A stretch of 64,000 nt of DNA from positions 829,449 through 893,448 of the forward strand of contig ML133480.1 in the NCBI GenBank assembly GCA_003864495.1, written 5' to 3'. The notes under the pieces were generated by a model. It searched no databases. It worked only from the letters and a program-made list of their open reading frames with translations, and was not told the origin of the DNA. The position numbers and the translations under genes were made by a program. Origin of the DNA: Nemopilema nomurai. Its lineage: Eukaryota; Cnidaria; Scyphozoa; Rhizostomeae; Rhizostomatidae. Position 1 is the first letter of the stretch, and the number at the start of each line of letters is the position of its first letter. Of the stretch, positions 33,101 to 43,316 are shown piece by piece.

Positions 33101-34887
33101 GGCCAATCTACTAAAGCAAGAGGAATTGAAGAATGAAAGGAAACAAAATTTCCTGAAATTATTTGGACAATGTTCAATGAGGTAATGACTAAAAATCATT
33201 CTGAATACTTGTGGCTTGGTGACATTTATACAATGAAGGTAAAACATAACAATGCGTAGATGGTCTTTTGCTGAAAAACTTATTTAGTAAGAATTTATTG
33301 CTTTAGTAAGAAATATAACTTTAGTATGCAACTGAGAATAGCTTATTCAAATAAGCTGCAATTGTATGTCATTTAGAGCCAAATTTTGTTATCAATGTTC
33401 CCCTTTTGCTAATGTATTGCATTTGTAGTTGACTCACAACTATTTCTTGGAGAAGTATTGGTAATTTTTAGATTCTTTGGAAAGTTTGTAAAGGCTTGAT
33501 ATTGTGCTATCAAAGTCTATTTAAATATGTTGCTAAGTTGTCCAATTTCATCAAGGAATGTAAACAATGAGATTTTAAAGCAACTTAGACAAACTGGTGC
33601 TGGAATCTCTTCTGATATTAGTCTTTGCATGTTTTATGATAAATAAACTACTCCCTTCTCATCTTTTATCTTTTCTATACAAATTATTGCTTTCCTCCAA
33701 AGATGAGTTAATAAATTCAGAGCACCATTTTTGAGTTATATTCCTTTTTATTGAAATACTTTCTTTGATTAAGCATCAGGAATGGGCTTCAATTAAGGTC
33801 TTTCCTTATTCATTTTTTAGTTTTTTTGTTATATTCATTATACAAGCTCAAGTCATAAGATTGGTTATACTTTGTTATCAGTAGTTTTTCATCTCTGCAC
33901 TGGTACATACTTTGACTGGGTTGACAGATTTATCTAAACTCTAAGTCTACTCCGCATGACAATATTTGCTGTTTATCGCGTAGTAAACTCTACGGGTGAT
34001 TTCTTATTTAATTGCTGTGACACCAATTGGGTCACATTATCCATGTCTGGAGCCAAAGGTTACACTATGACAAGAAACAAGTTCTGGAAGAATTATATAA
34101 TTTCATGAAATATTTGACCCTGGTCCATGTCTTCAGAAGAAGTGAAAATGACCAGAGCGTTCAATTTAAAAGAGTGAACCAGTTGCTTTCTTGTGGTTTC
34201 ATTTGACTATTCTACCCCTGTACTCATTTCAACTCTGATTTTGTTGTCCTAAACGTTTTAGGCATTTTTCAGAAAATGAGTTTTCAAAACAACATGACAT
34301 ATGTCCTGGCCTTTGATTTACAGGCATAATAAAGTTTGTTAATGATATTTGTACAAAGATTATGTTTAAAGGTAACTGTCTTTCTTTGCAATGCTTAAAG
34401 CATTAGTTTTGAAACATTGATGTTCTACAAGGGCAAAGCTGATTTTCATTAATATTGGGCTGGATTGTTTCTTATCAAAGTTCTCCATCAACTCTTATGA
34501 CCTTTTTATTTAGTTAAATTTCAATTTCCTTGCCAATTTTCAAACTAATGAATGTACATTTATCTTCAAGCAGTACTGAAAAAGGTAATATTATATGAAA
34601 AAATTTTCTAAGGAGCTCTGTGATACTTCTGACAAGACCACAAAAATCAATGAAAACAGTAGCTTTCCCAATGACCAAGGCATACAAATAATAGCAATTG
34701 AAACTTTTTATGTTCAATTCAATTAAAACTACAATTACAAATTTTAATATTATAAAGGTAATTTGCAATTGACTAGCCTGGGTTTGCAAAGAAAAAGACT
34801 ATTACAAGCACAAACAAAAGAAATTAACAAACAAGGAATAGGTGTGTTTGTCATTATTTGCTTTAGAAGTTGTCAGTAGCAGGATCG
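30126..34887. other. gene-poor intergenic region
   Basis: AT-rich sequence without a convincing gene on either strand. Open frames of 60-90 codons (for example near 30269, 31909 and 32812) have no recognisable domain and no supporting splice context. A short repeat of about 16 bp (ggccaaagctagaa, three copies) lies at 31237-31295. AATAAA-like words are frequent, as expected by composition. Confidence 0.5.
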
Positions 34888-35425
34888 TTAGAATTGAAGA
34901 AGTTCAGGATTATTCCAAGACTTATTCCTTTGGCAGAAAATGTAATAGGTAGTACGGATGGTTAAGTTGGATAGTTTGGAAATCATAAAGCGGAGATGAT
35001 TCTCGCTGATATCTAGAGCATTGCACATGTCGAGGAATAAGGAGCAGAAGAGAACAAAGATACCTAGGGGAATGATAGAAAGATTAACAAACATGATAGA
35101 AGAATAAGCTGGGCTTAGGCTATGAACGAGATGCGGGTATTTCTCTCTCTTGCGGTTAGTATTAACATCCAAGTTAGTTTCGTATCCTGCTGTGAGCTCA
35201 AGTATGAATAGGCGTTGGTCAGAAGTGACTAGAAGTAGATCAGGACGGAAAGAGTCTCCTGTTATGATAGACGTAAAGAGAGCGATTAGGTTTAGCTTTA
35301 AAAGCCTGTGCTAGGAAGTTTAATGCAGAGTTATGGCGTCATGTGTAACGGCCTTCTTCGACGTATGTTTTGCAGCCTGCAACAATGTGAAGTAATGTTT
35401 CTGGCACATGGCAAAAAAAGCAATC
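34888..35425 (-). mobile_element. degenerate 3' part of an R2/NeSL-like (REL-endonuclease) non-LTR retrotransposon
   Basis: On the minus strand, from about 35420, the frame reads CFFCHVPETLLHIVAGC, a CCHC (C-x2-C-x7-H-x4-C) knuckle. Then comes EEGRYT, a TGA where Trp is usual, and RHNSALNFLAQAFKAKPN. After a frameshift near 35290 it continues SIITGDSFRPDLLLV and RLFILELTAGYETN, running to a stop at 34888. A CCHC motif followed by PD...ELT is the layout of the C-terminal zinc knuckle and restriction-like endonuclease of R2/NeSL-type elements. The stop and frameshift show it is dead. No reverse transcriptase was found upstream; the piece is a truncated remnant. Confidence 0.75.
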
Positions 35426-35429
35426 GGGC

Positions 35430-35600
35430 GACTGAGTAAATAATAATAATAATAATCAATTTATTCAAAGCTGGAGCTACATAGCTATTTACAGTGAAAT
35501 GAGCTAATCCAAGCCAACTGAGAAATGAGCTGCATAAAATTGAGTTACAACCACTACAATGACTTGTGTTGTAATATGGTAGCTGACAAACAGTTTTAGA
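35430..35600 (-). mobile_element. possible retroelement 3' end with (ATT)n tail
   Basis: A run of aat trinucleotides at about 35439-35456 directly abuts the R2-like fragment. Read on the minus strand, the following sequence ends in gaataaattgattattatt, the look of a LINE or SINE tail. No body sequence was recognised, so this is a weak call. Confidence 0.3.
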
Positions 35601-35867
35601 TTAGCAACATAGTATAGTAAGCAGCTAGTTTGCCAGTGTTGGGTAATCTGATGCAAGTATAACAAAGTTTTGGTTTTCTATTGGGTTTGTTTTGAAAACT
35701 AGCAGAGTGATGACTTTTTTGATCTTTTAATCTTAAAAAGAAACACTCAGATACAGGACATACCGGCCTTGATTCGTCAATTATTGCAACTCATCATAGC
35801 TTGCCCAAATTGTACTCTCTCCTGACAAATGTGCTCATCAGATAATTCATGTTGTCTACTGTTCATA

Positions 35868-38180
35868 TAGAGTAGCTACTTAAGAGCAGACAGAAAATAG
35901 CTACTTAAGGGCATATATAGAGTAGCTACTTAAGGGCAGACAGAAAATAGCTACTTAAGGACACATATAGAGTAGCTACTTAAGGGCAGACAGAAAATAG
36001 CTACTTAAGGACACATATAGAGTAGCTACTTAAGGGCAGACAGAAAATAGCTACTTAAGAACATATATAGAGTAACTACTTAAGGGCAGACAGAAAATAG
36101 CTACTTAAGGGCATATATAGAGTAGCTACTTAAGGGCAGACAGAAAATAGCTACTTAAGGACATATATAGAGTAGCTACTTAAGCGCAGACAGAAAATAG
36201 CTACTTAAGGACATATATAGTATAGCTACTTAAGGACATATATAGAGTAGCTACTTAAGGGCAGACAGAAAATAGCTACTTAAGGGCATATATAGAGTAG
36301 CTACTTAAGGGCAGACAGAAAATAGCTACTTAAGGACATATATAGAGTAGCTACTTAAGGGCACATATAAAGTAGCTACTTAAGGGCAGACAGAAAATAG
36401 CTTCTTAAGGACATATATAGAGTAGCTACTTAAGGGCAAACAGAAAATAGCTACTTAAGGACATATATAGAGTAGCTACTTAAGAGCACATATAAAGTAG
36501 CTATTAAGGGCAGACAGAAAATAGCTACTTAAGGGCAGACAGAAAATAGCTACTAAAGGACATATATAGAGTAGCTATTTAAGGGCAGACAGAAAAAAGC
36601 TACTTAAGGGCACCTATAAAGTAGCTACTTAAAGTCACATATAAAGTAGCTACTTAAGGGCAGACAGGAAATAGCTACTTAAGGACATATATAGAGTAGC
36701 TACTTAAGGGCACATATAAAGTAGCTACTTAAGGACAGACAGAAAATAGCTACTTAAGGGCACATATAAAGTAGCTACTTAAGGGCACATATAAAGTAGC
36801 TACTTAAGGGCAGACAGAAAATAGCTACTTAAGGGCAGATAGAGAATAGCTACTTAAGGGCACATATAGAGTAGCTCCAGGTACTAAGCAGCTACTTCGT
36901 ACCTGTACCTTAAGCAGCTACTTCGTACCTGTACCTTAAGCAGCTACTTCGTACCTGTACCTTAAGCAGCTACTTCGTACCTGTACCTAAGCTGTTAAGT
37001 ACAGGTACGAAGTAGCTGCTTAAGGTACAGGTACGAAGTAGCTGCTTAAGGTACAGGTACGAAGTAGCTGCTTAAGGTACAGGTACGAAGTAGCTGCTTA
37101 AGGTACAGGTACGAAGTAGCTGCTTAAGGTACAGGTACGAAGTAGCTGCTTAAGGTACAGGTACGAAGTAGCTGCTTAAGGTACAGGTACTAAGTAGCTG
37201 CTTAGTACCTGGAGCTACTCTATATGTGCCCTTAAGTAGCTATTCTCTATCTGCCCTTAAGTAGCTATTTTCTGTCTGCCCTTAAGTAGCTACTTTATAT
37301 GTGCCCTTAAGTAGCTACTTTATATGTGCCCTTAAGTAGCTATTTTCTGTCTGTCCTTAAGTAGCTACTTTATATGTGCCCTTAAGTAGCTACTCTATAT
37401 ATGTCCTTAAGTAGCTATTTTCTGTCTGCCCTTAAGTAGCTACTCTATATATGCCCTTAAGTAGCTATTTTCTGTCTGCCCTTAAGTAGCTACTCTATAT
37501 ATGTCCTTAAGTAGCTATACTATATATGTCCTTAAGTAGCTATTTTCTGTCTGCGCTTAAGTAGCTACTCTATATATGTCCTTAAGTAGCTATTTTCTGT
37601 CTGCCCTTAAGTAGCTACTCTATATATGCCCTTAAGTAGCTATTTTCTGTCTGCCCTTAAGTAGTTACTCTATATATGTTCTTAAGTAGCTATTTTCTGT
37701 CTGCCCTTAAGTAGCTACTCTATATGTGTCCTTAAGTAGCTATTTTCTGTCTGCCCTTAAGTAGCTACTCTATATGTGTCCTTAAGTAGCTATTTTCTGT
37801 CTGCCCTTGAGTAGCTACTCTATATATGCCCTTAAGTAGCTATTTTCTGTCTGCCCTTAAGTAGCTACTCTATATATGTCCTTAAGTAGCTATTTTCTGT
37901 CTGCCCTTAAGTAGCTACTCTATATATGTCCTTAAGTAGCTATTTTCTGTCTGCCCTTAAGTAGCTACTCTATATATGTCCTTAAGTAGCTATTTTCTGT
38001 TTGCCCTTAAGTAGCTACTCGATATATGTCCTTAAGTAGCTATTTTCTGTCTGCCCTAAAGTAGCTACTCTATATATGCCCTTAAGTAGCTATTTTCTGT
38101 CTTTCCCGAAGTACCTACTTTCGATGTGTCCTTAAGTAGCTTCTTTATAGATGCCCTTAAGTAGCTATTTTCTGTGTCCC
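35868..38180. repeat. giant imperfect palindrome of tandem 24-26-bp units
   Basis: The left arm (about 35868-36885) is a tandem array of three related units, each ending agctacttaag: gcagacagaaaat-type, acatatatagagt-type and cacatataaagt-type. They often alternate into a higher-order period of about 49 bp. The centre (about 36885-37205) holds 26-bp units containing gtacgaagtagctgcttaag, about four in one orientation and seven to eight in the other, meeting at the turn near 36990-37000. The right arm (about 37205-38180) is the reverse complement of the left. Private variants recur in mirror order: gcagatagagaatag, gcgcagac, atatatagtatag, agagtaactac and gtagctccaggtac. A transcript or single strand of this region could fold into a hairpin of about 1 kb. 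It has no coding capacity. Confidence 0.95.
36885..37205. repeat. central 26-bp inverted tandem block of the palindrome
   Basis: Units of the form cttaagcagctacttcgtac-ctgtac run toward the centre from the left, then their complement gtacaggtacgaagtagctg runs outward. The turn is a short asymmetric spacer (ctaagctgttaag) around 36987-37000. Each unit is itself partly palindromic because of gtac, cttaag and agct. The left side has about four copies, the right side seven or eight, the last with a taag variant. Confidence 0.92.
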
Positions 38181-38448
38181 TTAAAGTGGATATATGACGA
38201 GAAAAGTTTTATTTGACCGTCTGACTAAATCGAGTACACTGATTACGAAAATAACCTTAAAATTGTCGAAAGACGTGTACTTTAGTAGTTACAGCTGTTT
38301 CAAAGTCGATTTTTTGCTTCAAAATCTGTCACAAGGGATTGGGTCGAGTTTGACAAGAAGTGACGTAAAGTAGTTGCGTTAGTGAAAAGTTTAGATTGCT
38401 TTCTAACAAGAAACTCTACGGCGTAGTTTTACTTGCGACCATGTAATC

Positions 38449-38682
38449 ATGTCGGACAGCGAATGTTGGAGCTCGATGGCTTCAGTTTTCGAAGAAATTG
38501 AAGAAGAAGAGCTTATAGGTGCTACTAGTGGGCTTTTTTACCATACCAGAACGAACCACTCGTTTCTTCTAGGGAAAACTCAGACGCCGAGCCAGCCTGG
38601 ACGTTCGAAAGAGACCAGGCAGAAGATGAGGATGGAATACAAACTGCGTGATCGACGGCGAGGAATTATTCCTCTGAGATGA
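38449..38682 (+). CDS. small acidic/basic hypothetical ORF beside the palindrome
   Basis: 77 codons from an ATG at 38449 (MSDSECWSSMASVFEEIEEE) to a TGA. The N-terminal half is acidic and the C-terminal half basic (KETRQKMRMEYKLRDRRRG). The start context and non-random composition look gene-like. A good donor, GTGAGT, lies at 38688, just after the stop, as if a first exon had been frame-shifted. No family was recognised. It starts 270 bp outside the palindrome and could be a remnant of an associated transposon gene, or chance. Confidence 0.3.
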   Translation: MSDSECWSSMASVFEEIEEEELIGATSGLFYHTRTNHSFLLGKTQTPSQPGRSKETRQKMRMEYKLRDRRRGIIPLR

Positions 38683-38699
38683 ATGGTGAGTAGGATAAA

Positions 38700-39470
38700 T
38701 CGTCATTGAGTTTTAAAGTTAAAAATTCCGTATTCGCTTTGCATCTTGGCTGTTTTCAGGTACCATAACCTGATAAAAGTTTCCAAAAGAGGCCTAGCCT
38801 AGGCTGATGAGGTTTGTGGGCGAAGTTTAAATATGACTTTTCCAAAACGAAAACGGCCAGGGGTTGGTTTATATTTTTATTGTTGTTAATTCTTAGGTGT
38901 GTGTGTGGTAAGTGTCAAACTGGGCCTCTTGTTGGTGCAAGGGAGTACCGAGGCTGCCAAGGAAGTCCATGGGAAGCTTGTACTGTGGCGTATCGGAAGC
39001 TTGTTTTGGAGGGCAGCATTAAACCGGGTGTACATTGAATCCCAAAATTACGCTTTTTTGGTCAGGCTCATCAAGTTGAAGGGAGTTGCTTATCTCGAGT
39101 TCTGTGTCTACTATTGCAGTTGAAGTTGATGCAATATCGAATAAACTTGTCGCCTCGGTAGTCGATGGTCTCTCATCAATGTTTGTTCCTTTTATGAGCT
39201 GTAGAGGATATTTCGTACTGGTTTTTAACAAATACTTGTGAATCACGTTTAACTGATACTTTAAAATTTGAAAGCTATAAAATGAAAATAATAGAGAAAA
39301 ATAATTAAATATGTACACATGTTTTGTTTATTGTTGTTTTATTCCAACTCCTCCGCTTATTAAATATTTCTTGAGATTCCTTCACTTACCCCGCCCCGCC
39401 CAGACGTTAGCAACCTTTGCGCGAGCATAAGTCAGATTTTCTCTAACAATTTCCTTTCGCCTCAGTTAAC
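38700..39470. other. intergenic, nothing recognised
   Basis: Short overlapping frames on both strands without domains or splice support. Nothing else was identified. Confidence 0.4.
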
Positions 39471-39473
39471 GTC

Positions 39474-39904
39474 ATCCAATGCCACAAAAATTATTCCTGT
39501 TCGCTGGAACTACATCACAACCTATTGCCGCTATTGCTGTTGCTTCGTTCGTCAAGCCAATCACAGGCAAGTTGAGCTATGCTAGATTTGGCGCGAGCAT
39601 AGGTGAAGTAAAACTGTCGAATAAGAAGCCGAGTTGACCTATGCAATTGTTGTAGAAAGTGTCCAATAAAATTCAGTGCAGACTCAATTAGCCAATCAAG
39701 ATGCTAGTTGACCTATGCAATTGTTGTTTAACTGTCCAATAAACAGATAGACTGACCTATGCAATTGTTGTAGAAAGTGTCCAATAAAATCCAGTGCTGA
39801 CTCAAATAGCCAATCAAAATACAAGTTGACCTATGCAATTGTTGTTTAACTGTCCAATAAACAGATAGACTGACCTATGCAATTGTTAGATTGACCTGTC
39901 CAAT
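39474..39904. repeat. 118-bp tandem repeat dense in CCAAT boxes
   Basis: Two full copies and a partial one of a 118-bp unit, starting at 39636, 39754 and 39872 (gacctatgcaattgttg). Each unit holds three CCAAT motifs, at 39663/39781, 39692/39810 and 39736/39854. Further CCAATs lie at 39474, 39557 and 39900, giving nine in about 430 bp, all in the same orientation. CCAAT is the NF-Y site. The block is 3.4 kb upstream of the NCKAP1 start. Confidence 0.85.
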
Positions 39905-41090
39905 TATTTATCGATCGATAATCACTATAGAGGTAAAGATGGTTGAGAGGTAAAATCAAATCAGTTTTTAGAATGGATGACCACGACACTTTTAGGGTAC
40001 TTTGTGAAGTTCACACTTTTTTTGTCAAACGACCTGATTGAAGAAAACGAAAGACAAGTTAGATTAAGAAAAATTCGGAAGACACTGGATGATTTTGTAG
40101 ATACCAAGAGATCACGGAAGCAGGCCGCAAGTGATTCAAAACGTAGGCCCATATTGAAATTTGACTGCTGCTACTTTACAGTTTCCAGTTAGCCAGAAAT
40201 CCAGGGCCAAAAATTTACTTCCAGTGAGGTGAGTTGAGAACCTATACATATTAGTTGTGAATACGTGTAAATATCTTTCAGAAATTCTTGAAGCCAGTAT
40301 GATTGTTGAAACGAAGTTCACTCCTAGATGTTCTTTCTCCGTTTCTAAGTCCAGGGGTTACTTTCAGCATCCTTTTCTCGATATTGCAGAGAGTACACAC
40401 AATGGACCTCTCTGCTTTATTTATTATTTATAAATTTCAACACAATAGAAAAATTAAATTTTGATACGACCATTGGTAGTAAACAACAACCACAAAGTAT
40501 GTTGTTCACTGAAACAAATTTCATTATCTTTTGAGCAGGGTTAGAGTTAAAAAAATGAATCTTTGTCGTTTTTGTTGTTCATTTACCACTCGTGCCAAAC
40601 TGTCTTCACATTAGTCCAAGAAAAGTTTGAATACACTGTTTCACAGTCTTTGTTTCTTATCGCAGGAAATTTTTCCGCCTCGACATTTTCCGCCTAGTGG
40701 AGATTGGGCTTTAGACAAGGTCTGCCATCAGTTTTCAGGCTGAGGCACTGCTCACGTGTCAGGCGACCTATTGTCTGTCTTTGTTGAAGGCTCCCTGTGA
40801 CTTTGATCAAGAAAGTCACCATCAGTCACTCAGAAGGCACACTTGGACATAGCCTATAACCTCTCTAACAATGTTCAGAAAGCTACATCTGTCCTCTGCT
40901 ATGTTTCCTGTGCATTGAGTCAAAGACCTTTTTATTTCTTTCCCAGTATGCAGCCCAGAGGCGGCTTACAGCGTTTCTAGTGTTATTAGTCTATTAACAG
41001 TTTTTTCCATAGCTAAAGGCTTTTCTACCCTCGATGTGTGCCTTCATGGCCGGTAATTTGTATTTCAATCCCCGTGAAAAAGTGCTTTGT
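39905..41090. other. intergenic, low information
   Basis: No supported gene. A frame at 39977-40192 reads through a Lys/Arg-rich segment (EENERQVRLRKIRKTLDDFV) that looks protein-like, but it starts without an ATG in that frame and has no identifiable partner exon. Confidence 0.35.
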
Positions 41091-41195
41091 GGTACAAAAC
41101 TTCACAATGGCTAGAAAAAGCGGAACTAGCTTTTGCATACTTGAAGGACTTTTGTCGTCCGACACTCCTCAGAGAACAGCTGAACATAAAACTAT
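41090..41195 (+). repeat. dispersed MITE-like repeat, copy 2
   Basis: acaatggctagaaaaagcgg, then aactagcttttgcatactt, then gtccgacactcctcagag. This is the reverse complement of the 19.13-19.24-kb copy and shares its start with the 51.48-kb copy. It lies just upstream of the LINE fragment. Confidence 0.6.
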
Positions 41196-41298
41196 ACATT
41201 TTAACAGTTACATAGATATTTTCTTTATTTTTAAATTACCTACAAACTTGGTTTACCTGAGGGTAAATACTTGCTCGAAGCGATTGCGCGATTGCGCC

Positions 41299-42823
41299 AC
41301 CTGTTGATGATACCAATGACCCAATACTCCTTCAAGAAGTACACAAAGCAATCAAACAGCTTAAGCACCACAAGAGTCCTGGAACCGATGGAATTGTTGG
41401 TGAAGTTATACAAGCTGGCGGCGATCTACTAGCGAAGCACATTCACAAACTCTGCATCGCAGCCTGGGAGGCTGAGAAAATTCCCGAGGAATGGACGAAA
41501 GCGATAGTGGTTACGATACCTAAAAAAGGCGACCTCTTGCAATGCAGTAACTATCGTACGCTCTCCTTAATTAACCATATGTGCAAATGTTTACTAATGA
41601 TCATCCTCAACAGACTTAGAGCTAGAATTGAACCTTACCTCTCTGAAGAACAGGCAGGATTCAGACATGATAGAAGCACAGTGCAACAAATTCTCATCCT
41701 GAGACTTCTAGCTGAAAAAGCTCACAGAAAAAACATCACCATATACAACTGCTTCATTGACTTCCAAAAAGCCTTCGACACAATCGACCACCAAACTATT
41801 TGGGCTGTCCTGAAATCTTATGGAGTCGAACCAAAGCTCATCCGAATGCTCTCTAGCATCTATCAGAGTTCCAAAGCAGCTGTACGCATAGGCAACGACA
41901 TTGGCGAATGGTTTAAACAAGAGAAAGGTTCAAGGCAAGGAGACCCTATCTCTCCCACCATCTTCATCATCTACCTGGAAAGAATAATGGAAGAGATTCA
42001 AATGAGCGACAGTGGCATCTTGGTATCAGGCCAAAACATCAACAACCTCCGATTTGCAGATGACATCGACCTCCTCGAACTTAACATTGCCAACCTTCAA
42101 AAAAACACAGATTCCGTCAACGTTGAGGGTAGCAGAACGGGTTTATTAATCAATGTCCCTAAAATCAAATCAATGGCTTTTGGTTGCACCGGAGACATCG
42201 AGATAAAGATCAATGACCTGAATGTAGAATGCGTCAACCAATTCGAATACTTGGGTAGTCTGTTCACCAATGACAACGATATTAGCAAAGAAATAAAAAG
42301 ACGCATCGGTAAAGCTTATGGAGCAATGGGAGGTTTTAACAATGTATGGAACAGCAAAATTATCAGCATCAACACCAAACTACAAATTCTCAGAACCTGC
42401 GTCTTCAGTATCCTCCTTTACGCGGCAGAAGCATGGACTCTAAAGAAAAGCGACCAACAAAAACTTCTCGCCTTCGAAATGAACTGCTACCGCAGAATAC
42501 TGAACATCAGATGGTACCACAGGATAACCAATGAAAATATCAGAAGCAAAGTTGATTGTAAACAGACCATCATACAAATTATCATCCAAAGGAAACTTGG
42601 GCTTTTCGGCCACATATGTCGAATGAATGATAACAGACTAGTGAAAAACGTTGTTTTTGGCCTAGTTGAAGGCAATAACAGAAGAGGACGCCCCAGAAGA
42701 GAGTGGGTCGATGATGTTGGCGAGTGGTGCCAAGACAACCTACACAACCTATTCCATATCGCCCAAGACCGTGCCAAATGGAGAACATTAGTGAAGCTAG
42801 CTGCAGACACCAACGGGCAATGA
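41299..42823 (+). CDS. LINE reverse transcriptase ORF, N-terminally truncated but open
   Basis: Uninterrupted frame of about 507 codons, stop TGA at 42821-42823. The first in-frame ATG is at 41507, but homology-like text extends upstream to 41299. RT motifs visible: NYRTLSLI, motif A FIDFQKAFD (41753-41779), GSRQGDPISP (motif B) and the catalytic FADD box (42053-42064). Downstream come the thumb and the typical C-terminal region with AEAWTLKKSDQQKLLAFEM, RRILNIRW and RRGRPRREWVDD. Catalytic residues are intact and there are no stops, implying a fairly recent insertion. Without its endonuclease the copy should not mobilise itself. Confidence 0.9.
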
Positions 42824-42852
42824 GCCCAAGGATATTAATGAATGAATGAATT
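41299..42852 (+). mobile_element. 5'-truncated non-LTR retrotransposon (LINE, RTE-like) with microsatellite tail
   Basis: The element begins inside the region preceding the RT domain (DDTNDPILLQEVHKAIKQLK at about 41299) and ends with a gaatgaatga tail at about 42835-42852. The endonuclease half is missing, as usual for incomplete reverse transcription. The short tail after the ORF and the text of the C-terminal region resemble RTE-type elements, but the clade was not tested. It lies about 465 bp upstream of the NCKAP1 start codon, in the same orientation. Confidence 0.85.
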
Positions 42853-43316
42853 AATGAAATACTTGCAAGCTTTATCAATGATAATTAGAACCGTTTAAGA
42901 ACACACCCATATCAATTGCCACACCCATTTTTTCGGCAAACCATTGGTTCTGTAACTAATTACATTTGTGAGGCGGTCATTCTGTCACGCTGTGAAGGAG
43001 CGTGTCCCCGCATAGGCCAAAAAGCCTGGTAACGACAAAGTAGGCTCGGGTTTCCGCCTTCCAAGCTTCAAGGAATGTTGGCGGAGACAGTGATGGTCTA
43101 GTTTTATGCGAATTCTTGCAAAATGGACAGTGTATAGGATTGTATTACTGTTGCAGTTATCGCATCTTATAATTTTGATTCGTCTTCGAGAGTTATGTAC
43201 TTTGTTGAAGCAAGAGCTTTTTGCGTTGCATGCTGTTGTCACGTCTAGGCCCTTTTTGCCGGCACTCCCTTCGCTACCGTCCTTATTTAGAGACTTGATA
43301 GACAGAAAACGCAATC
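42853..43316 (+). promoter_or_regulatory. upstream / 5'UTR region of NCKAP1
   Basis: 464 bp between the LINE tail and the NCKAP1 ATG. No TATA box or clear initiator was recognised, and the transcription start is unknown. If the promoter is proximal, it is squeezed against the LINE insertion. Confidence 0.35.

Noticed and set aside
35868..38180. CRISPR-like appearance of regularly spaced repeats
   Set aside because: The units are contiguous 24-26-bp tandem variants without unique spacers, arranged as an inverted pair in an animal genome. No cas-like genes are present.
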